The position numbers and the translations under genes were made by a program. From Paraburkholderia agricolaris (GTDB lineage: Bacteria; Pseudomonadota; Gammaproteobacteria; Burkholderiales; Burkholderiaceae), in contig NZ_QPER01000002.1 of assembly GCF_009455635.1 (NCBI RefSeq), forward strand, positions 1,364,001-1,428,000: a DNA stretch of 64,000 nt, in the 5' to 3' direction. Below the pieces are notes generated by a model. That model did no database searches, had not been told where the DNA came from, and saw only the letters and a program-made list of their open reading frames with translations. Shown here in pieces: positions 59,816-64,000 of this stretch (the stretch's first letter is position 1; every line of letters begins with the position of its first letter).

Positions 59816-61123
59816 TCAGGACTTTGGCTGCTGCTCGACTGGCGAGCACACCGGCGTCACAGGCTGGCCTGCCAGCACCTTCCTGACGAAAGGTATCGAA
59901 TCCTCCAGCGACGTGTTGACCGTGCCGTTATGTTCGCGACCCGCATACAGATGCGCCTCGACCGTGGTGCCCGCCGCGCAGGCGTCTTTTGCCAGCGAGA
60001 GCTCCAGCGGCGCGAGACCGTCGTCCGCACCGATCCCGATGAACACCGGCGACTTGATCTTCAAGGTCGGAAACTTCAGATAGTCGTCCCACCATGCCTG
60101 CAAGCGCGCGTTGGCGCCTGGTTTCACGGTGTTCGCGGTGCTCAACCCGGCGAGCGCGGCGTCGTCTTCGAGCGACGCGAGGCAACTGATGCGCGACTGT
60201 TCGAGAATGGGCAGCGCCGAATCGGTGAGGATGTCGGAAGCCTTCAACGCGGGGTCGATCTGTTGCGCCGACAGCACGGAATAGAACTGGTACGCGAGCG
60301 TTGCATCGATCCGATTGGGATCACGCTGGTAAGCCGTCTTGAACGGGGCAAGCGTTGCAAGGGTTTGCTTCGGTGCGTTGTAAATCACGCCGGTTGCGAC
60401 CGTGCCGCGAATATTCAGTTCGGGCGCGTATGTGCTCGCGTAGCCGGCCGCGGCGAATACCGCGGAGCCACCCTGTGATTGCCCGACCAGCACCACCTGA
60501 TTGGCGAGTCCGGGCACGCTGTGCAACACCGCCCGCACGCTGTCGAGCATCGTGTAGCTATTCGAGCGATTGTTCAGTTGCGGGTTGGGTCCGGGCGTGC
60601 CGAGCCCTTGATAGTCGGTTGCCACTACCGCGAAGCCTTGCTGAAGCCACGCATTCAGATAGCGGACGTCGCGATACGAGCGTCCGAACCACGAGGGCGC
60701 GCAGATATCCGCCATACCGAAGGTGCCGTGTCCCCACGCGACGATCGGCCATCCTCCTTGCGGCGGCTGGCCTTTGGGCAGGAACAGCGCGCCTGATACG
60801 GCAATCGGTGTTTTACCGCCGACGCCATCGGTTGAACTGTATAGCAGTCGCAATTGCTGACCGGCATTGGCGGGGCCGAGCGTGGGCGGCAGTTGTTCCG
60901 AGCGGAGCAACTCGCCTGGCTGCGCGGGAATCTCGTTCTCCCACGTATAGAACGCGGACACGCGGCCGTCGCCTTGCAGCGGATCGGGGGCAGGTGCTCT
61001 CGCGCCTGCCGCGAAAACCAGACTTGAAACCAGTAATGCCGCGAATGGCGCGGCGAACCATCTGCCGGGTTTGACACGAGCCGATGCGCGCACAATCCGC
61101 GCTCGAGTATTTTCTGCTTTCAT
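59816..61123 (-). CDS. Secreted alpha/beta hydrolase (secretory lipase-like)
   Basis: A 435-residue hydrolase starting at ATG 61123. An N-terminal signal (PFAALLVSSLVFAAGARA, cleavage near residue 45) is followed by the alpha/beta domain. The nucleophile elbow is VLVGQSQGGSAVF, the oxyanion region VAWGHGTFGMADICAPSWFG, the acid GIGADDGLAPLELS and the His near AGREHNGTV. It resembles the LIP family of secretory lipases and triacylglycerol or cutinase-like esterases. Substrate unknown. Divergent from the class II aldolase gene. Confidence 0.85.
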   Translation of the reverse strand: MKAENTRARIVRASARVKPGRWFAAPFAALLVSSLVFAAGARAPAPDPLQGDGRVSAFYTWENEIPAQPGELLRSEQLPPTLGPANAGQQLRLLYSSTDGVGGKTPIAVSGALFLPKGQPPQGGWPIVAWGHGTFGMADICAPSWFGRSYRDVRYLNAWLQQGFAVVATDYQGLGTPGPNPQLNNRSNSYTMLDSVRAVLHSVPGLANQVVLVGQSQGGSAVFAAAGYASTYAPELNIRGTVATGVIYNAPKQTLATLAPFKTAYQRDPNRIDATLAYQFYSVLSAQQIDPALKASDILTDSALPILEQSRISCLASLEDDAALAGLSTANTVKPGANARLQAWWDDYLKFPTLKIKSPVFIGIGADDGLAPLELSLAKDACAAGTTVEAHLYAGREHNGTVNTSLEDSIPFVRKVLAGQPVTPVCSPVEQQPKS

Positions 61124-61432
61124 GCTGACGCCTTGAACGATGGTGAGAGGAGTGCGGGCCACACGAAGCCTGCCGGCGTGAACGCATTGGACCCGGGCGG
61201 GCTTCAACGCAAGTTTTGAACCATCGGTGGCCGTGCATGGTGAAACCCGCCTGGCGTCGGCGTGCAACGATGCGGCGTGAGCGGTATGTGGGTCTCTTTT
61301 GCATCGTGCGCAACAGCCGTTGATGATGTGCTGTTGGTCCAGCAGCACAATGACTTTGACCGGGCACAGGGCGTCATGTGCGGTGCGCGACGAAAAGGCC
61401 GCTGCATATGAGACCGTGAGAGATGCGTGGAT

Positions 61433-61448
61433 TGGCACGCTTGCTGCT
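61433..61448 (+). promoter_or_regulatory. Sigma-54 (RpoN) promoter of the class II aldolase-family gene
   Basis: TGGCACGCTTGCTGCT has GG at the -24 element and GC at the -12 element with the exact spacing (consensus TGGCACG-N4-TTGCW; one mismatch). It lies 44 bases before the ATG at 61493. A sigma-54 activator gene follows downstream at 62362. The remainder of the 61124-61432 gap shows no other element. Confidence 0.8.
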
Positions 61449-61492
61449 AAATACCCCCTCGCATCGATCCCTCACTTGTCCAAGGACCCAAC

Positions 61493-62173
61493 ATGTCAGT
61501 CACACAAACGCTGGAAAGCGGCGAACTGGTCGCCTTCGTCGAACGCATCCGGCGCGAGTTCGCGCAAGCCACGCGTGTGCTCAAGGAAACCCGCACGTTG
61601 TCTGCCACCAACACCTTCCAGGCTTATCAGCGTGTGCCGGGCACGGACCTCGTCGTAGCCGTGTCGGCGCCCACGCCGTGGGCGCAATCGCAGGAGGTTC
61701 AGGCGGTCGTGGTGTCGTTCGACGGCAAGGTGATCCACGGCGATCCGAAAGCGTCGGGCCATGGTCCGCGCTATGCAGGCGTGTTCCAGGAAGCGCCCGA
61801 AGTCGACGTGGTCATTCATGTGCATGGCCCGTATCTCGGGGCGTGGGCTAGCGCGCATCGTCCGTTGCCGATTCTGTATGCGCCGGCTCAGCGTTATACG
61901 AAAGCCCGCGAGATTCCGGTCTATATCGACCGGCGGCCGGGCGAACCGCGTTTCATCGTCGACACGATCCGGCGCGATCCGAACATTCCGGCGATTCTCG
62001 AGGCAAACGGCGGCGCGACCTTCTGGGGTAAAAACATCCTCGACGTCTCGCAGTACATTCTGATTCTCGAAGAGGGGGCGTACTTCCAGGCCCTCGCAGA
62101 GTCGCTTGGCGGGTCGAAGGAGTTCGGCCCCGGCGTGCTCGAACAGCAATGGAAGATGACCGGACTAGCCTGA
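61493..62173 (+). CDS. Class II aldolase/adducin-domain protein
   Basis: A 226-residue protein of the fuculose/rhamnulose phosphate aldolase fold. The metal-binding HVHG is in VVIHVHGPYLGAWAS and the third ligand region is AILEANGGATFWGKNI. The N-terminal part holds RLVATRTL-like sequence (RETRTLSATNTFQAYQR). It may cleave a phosphorylated sugar or act as an epimerase; the metal-binding set appears incomplete compared with classical class II enzymes (only one clear HxH). It is expressed from a probable sigma-54 promoter. AAGGA at 61482-61486 is the ribosome site. Confidence 0.8.
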   Translation: MSVTQTLESGELVAFVERIRREFAQATRVLKETRTLSATNTFQAYQRVPGTDLVVAVSAPTPWAQSQEVQAVVVSFDGKVIHGDPKASGHGPRYAGVFQEAPEVDVVIHVHGPYLGAWASAHRPLPILYAPAQRYTKAREIPVYIDRRPGEPRFIVDTIRRDPNIPAILEANGGATFWGKNILDVSQYILILEEGAYFQALAESLGGSKEFGPGVLEQQWKMTGLA

Positions 62174-62361
62174 GAGCCGGCGTGAACGGCAGCCAGTGAC
62201 GACAGGCGGCGCGGAGCAATCAGCCGGGCTGCTGTCGTATCGACGCAGCCGGGCAGCGTTATTGCCGGTTCCGTCATACTGTTAGCTCGATGTATTGGTT
62301 CGCAACGCATGATCGGCTTGATATTGTCGAGGCTCCCTTTGGATTCCTTGCTGGTCGATCA

Positions 62362-63516
62362 ATGGCTGTCTTCAGTTTCCCCGATCCCACGTCGCACGCC
62401 ATTACGATACGTGCGAAAGCGCTGACATTCGACGACCCGAAGTCGCTGGTGTTGCTCGAACGTATCCATCTGGTCGCGCCGAGCGACGCCACCGTACTCG
62501 TCACCGGCGAAAGCGGCACAGGCAAGGAACTGATTGCACGGCTCGTGCATTCACTGAGTGAACGCCGTGACGGGCCGTTCGTGGCGGTAAATTGCGGCGC
62601 CTTCTCGGAGACGCTGATCGAGAGCGAATTGTTCGGTCACGAACGAGGCGCGTTCACCGGCGCGATCAGCAGTCAGCCGGGCTGGTTCGAATCGGCCAAT
62701 CGCGGCACGCTGTTTCTCGACGAAGTGGGAGACTTGCCGCTTGCCGCCCAGGTCAAGCTGCTGCGTGTATTGCAGGAGCGCGAAGTGGTGCCGGTAGGCT
62801 CGCGCAAAACAGTCAAGATCGACGTGCGTCTGGTTACTGCGACCAACGTGAATCTCGAAGCCGCGGTACGTGCCGGGCACTTTCGGGAGGATCTGTATTA
62901 CCGCCTGAACGTCGTCAAACTGAACCTGCTGCCATTGCGTGAGCGGCCGGGCGATATCGGACCGTTGATCCAGCACTTTCTCGAGAGCTACGCCAGGCGC
63001 TTGCGGATCACGCCGCCGGCGCTCACAGATGCCGCGCTCGAACGGCTTCATGCACACTCGTGGCCCGGCAATATTCGCGAGCTGGAAAACGTGATTCATC
63101 ATGCGCTGCTGGTGAGCAGCGGCGGTTTCATCGATGTCGCCGATCTGCAGTTTTCCGCGCTCTCGCTGGCGCCTCACACACCGGCAGCAGATGCGCCTGC
63201 GGCAACGGCGGCGCTTGCGGCCAATCCGGCGCGCCGTCCGCGTGATATCGCGGAAGCCACCGGCGCTTTGCGCGAGGCCATCGTCGATCTGCTGGAACTC
63301 GGCACGCCCAGGCTCTGGCAGCACATCGAAGACACCGTCTATCGCAGCACCTTCGAATTCTCCGAGAACAATCAGCTGCGTACCTCACGCCTGCTCGACT
63401 TGTCGCGCAACATCGTGCGGGCGCGGCTCGCGCAACTCGGCATCCTCAAGCTGCGTGACGCCGGCGAGCCGGATTCCGCCGACGCGAGCGAAGCCGGCGA
63501 CCGCCGTCAGGCGTGA
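62362..63516 (+). CDS. Sigma-54-dependent transcriptional activator without sensory domain
   Basis: A 384-residue activator starting at 62362 (an ATG at 62290 would add 24 unsupported residues). There is almost no N-terminal sensory domain: the AAA+ domain begins by residue 20. Walker A is GESGTGKE, the sigma-54 contact loop is ERGAFTGA, Walker B is [10 protein letters not shown], and the sensor region is [20 protein letters not shown]. The C-terminal helix-turn-helix follows [18 protein letters not shown]. It recognises an enhancer and activates RpoN promoters such as the one at 61433. Similar activators occur next to sulfonate or taurine transport genes, which fits the convergent ABC permease gene here. 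It may be controlled by another protein. Confidence 0.87.
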   Translation: MAVFSFPDPTSHAITIRAKALTFDDPKSLVLLERIHLVAPSDATVLVTGESGTGKELIARLVHSLSERRDGPFVAVNCGAFSETLIESELFGHERGAFTGAISSQPGWFESANRGTLFLDEVGDLPLAAQVKLLRVLQEREVVPVGSRKTVKIDVRLVTATNVNLEAAVRAGHFREDLYYRLNVVKLNLLPLRERPGDIGPLIQHFLESYARRLRITPPALTDAALERLHAHSWPGNIRELENVIHHALLVSSGGFIDVADLQFSALSLAPHTPAADAPAATAALAANPARRPRDIAEATGALREAIVDLLELGTPRLWQHIEDTVYRSTFEFSENNQLRTSRLLDLSRNIVRARLAQLGILKLRDAGEPDSADASEAGDRRQA

Positions 63517-64000
63517 TCGCGCCAGCGCAGCAAGCGCTGTGCGACGCGCTCGCACAGCATGCCCATTGCCACCGCCAGCACCGTGACGCCTGTCACGCAT
63601 ACCAGCAGCACGTCCACGCGCGCGCCGGCCTGCGCTGTCTGCATCAGATTGCCGACGCCAGCCCCGGCGTTGAATAACAGTTCGCTGCTGGTCGCCGTAA
63701 TCCATGCGAACGGTACCGCTTGCAGAATGCCGGCGAACACGTCCGGCAACGCACCTGGAATCAGCACGTCGCGCAGCCAGCCACGCCGCGTCAATTCGTA
63801 CGACTGCGCGAGTTCGAAATAACGCTGATCGATACGGCGCAGTCCATCGAAACTGCTTGTCACCATCGGATAGAAAGCCGCGAGGAAGACGATGAATACC
63901 TTGGCGAACTCGCCCGTGCCGCACCAGAGACTGATCAATGGAATCAAGCCGAGCAGCGGGACGTGGCGCAGGGCCTGAAATAACGGATGCACCAGTTTTT
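63507..64000 (-). CDS. ABC transporter permease (SsuC/TauC type), partial at window end
   Basis: The C-terminal 164 codons of an inner-membrane permease whose start lies beyond position 64000. The EAA loop is [21 protein letters not shown], and [19 protein letters not shown] and [20 protein letters not shown] match sulfonate/nitrate/taurine-type permeases. The last helix is [20 protein letters not shown]. The gene overlaps the sigma-54 activator by ten bases tail to tail. It probably belongs to an aliphatic-sulfonate importer. Confidence 0.85.
   Translation of the reverse strand, partial: KLVHPLFQALRHVPLLGLIPLISLWCGTGEFAKVFIVFLAAFYPMVTSSFDGLRRIDQRYFELAQSYELTRRGWLRDVLIPGALPDVFAGILQAVPFAWITATSSELLFNAGAGVGNLMQTAQAGARVDVLLVCVTGVTVLAVAMGMLCERVAQRLLRWRDHA

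Noticed and set aside
1..64000. CRISPR arrays, insertion sequences, prophage, tRNA or rRNA genes
   Set aside because: No regularly spaced repeats, transposase, integrase, capsid or structural RNA signature was seen by reading the sequence and translations.

Overview
The window looks like chromosomal DNA from a high-GC betaproteobacterium of the Burkholderia/Paraburkholderia type. This is an inference from several things seen here: Burkholderia-style trimeric porins, a phasin and a phaB remnant (polyhydroxybutyrate metabolism), a bhu/hmu-type haem operon, a DUF3138 outer-membrane protein, many LysR regulators, and long antisense reading frames typical of about 63% GC coding DNA. It reads as a catabolic, soil- or plant-associated gene set. 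I see no rRNA, tRNA, insertion sequence, prophage or CRISPR array.

Layout. 1-2.3 kb: the end of an NCS2 nucleobase permease and a porin. 2.3-5.8 kb: an AT-rich gap, small proteins, a phasin, a frameshifted phaB fragment, an AhpD-like protein and an XRE/MmyB-type regulator. 5.8-12.3 kb: a porin, then a three-subunit membrane gluconate-dehydrogenase-type operon (Tat small subunit, GMC flavoprotein, tri-haem cytochrome c) divergent from a LysR gene, with a perfect LacI-type palindrome in the promoter region. 12.3-18.9 kb: haem uptake operon (TonB receptor, hmuS, hmuT, hmuU, hmuV) behind a Fur box. 19-22.6 kb: a LeuD-LeuC-order aconitase-family protein and an MFS carrier. 22.6-28.6 kb: DNA polymerase II, a PRC-barrel protein, and a DUF969-DUF979-DUF2891 operon.

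28.9-41.3 kb is a nitrogen-scavenging region: a LysR gene, an M20 amidohydrolase interrupted by one in-frame TAG, an orphan amino-acid binding protein, a porin, two cytosine-deaminase-like amidohydrolases, an AllE-like ureidoglycine aminohydrolase, a further amidohydrolase, a sodium:solute symporter with its DUF3311 partner, a probable porin remnant and another LysR gene.

41.3-57.9 kb is an essentially complete gamma-glutamylated putrescine pathway: two tandem PuuB oxidases, a DUF3138 outer-membrane protein, PotI/H/G/F uptake, an SpuC-type aminotransferase, PuuA, PuuD, then PuuR, PuuC and agmatinase on the opposite strand. Agmatinase makes putrescine from agmatine, Pot imports it, PuuA glutamylates it, PuuB and PuuC oxidise it and PuuD releases GABA. 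SpuC offers a direct transamination route. DUF3138 is the natural candidate for the outer-membrane step.

57.9-64 kb: a MarR-MFS pair with a 12-bp inverted repeat in its promoter and a cysteine-rich MarR tail, a secreted lipase-type hydrolase, a class II aldolase-family protein behind a near-consensus sigma-54 promoter, a sigma-54 activator lacking a sensory domain, and the truncated end of a sulfonate/taurine-type ABC permease.
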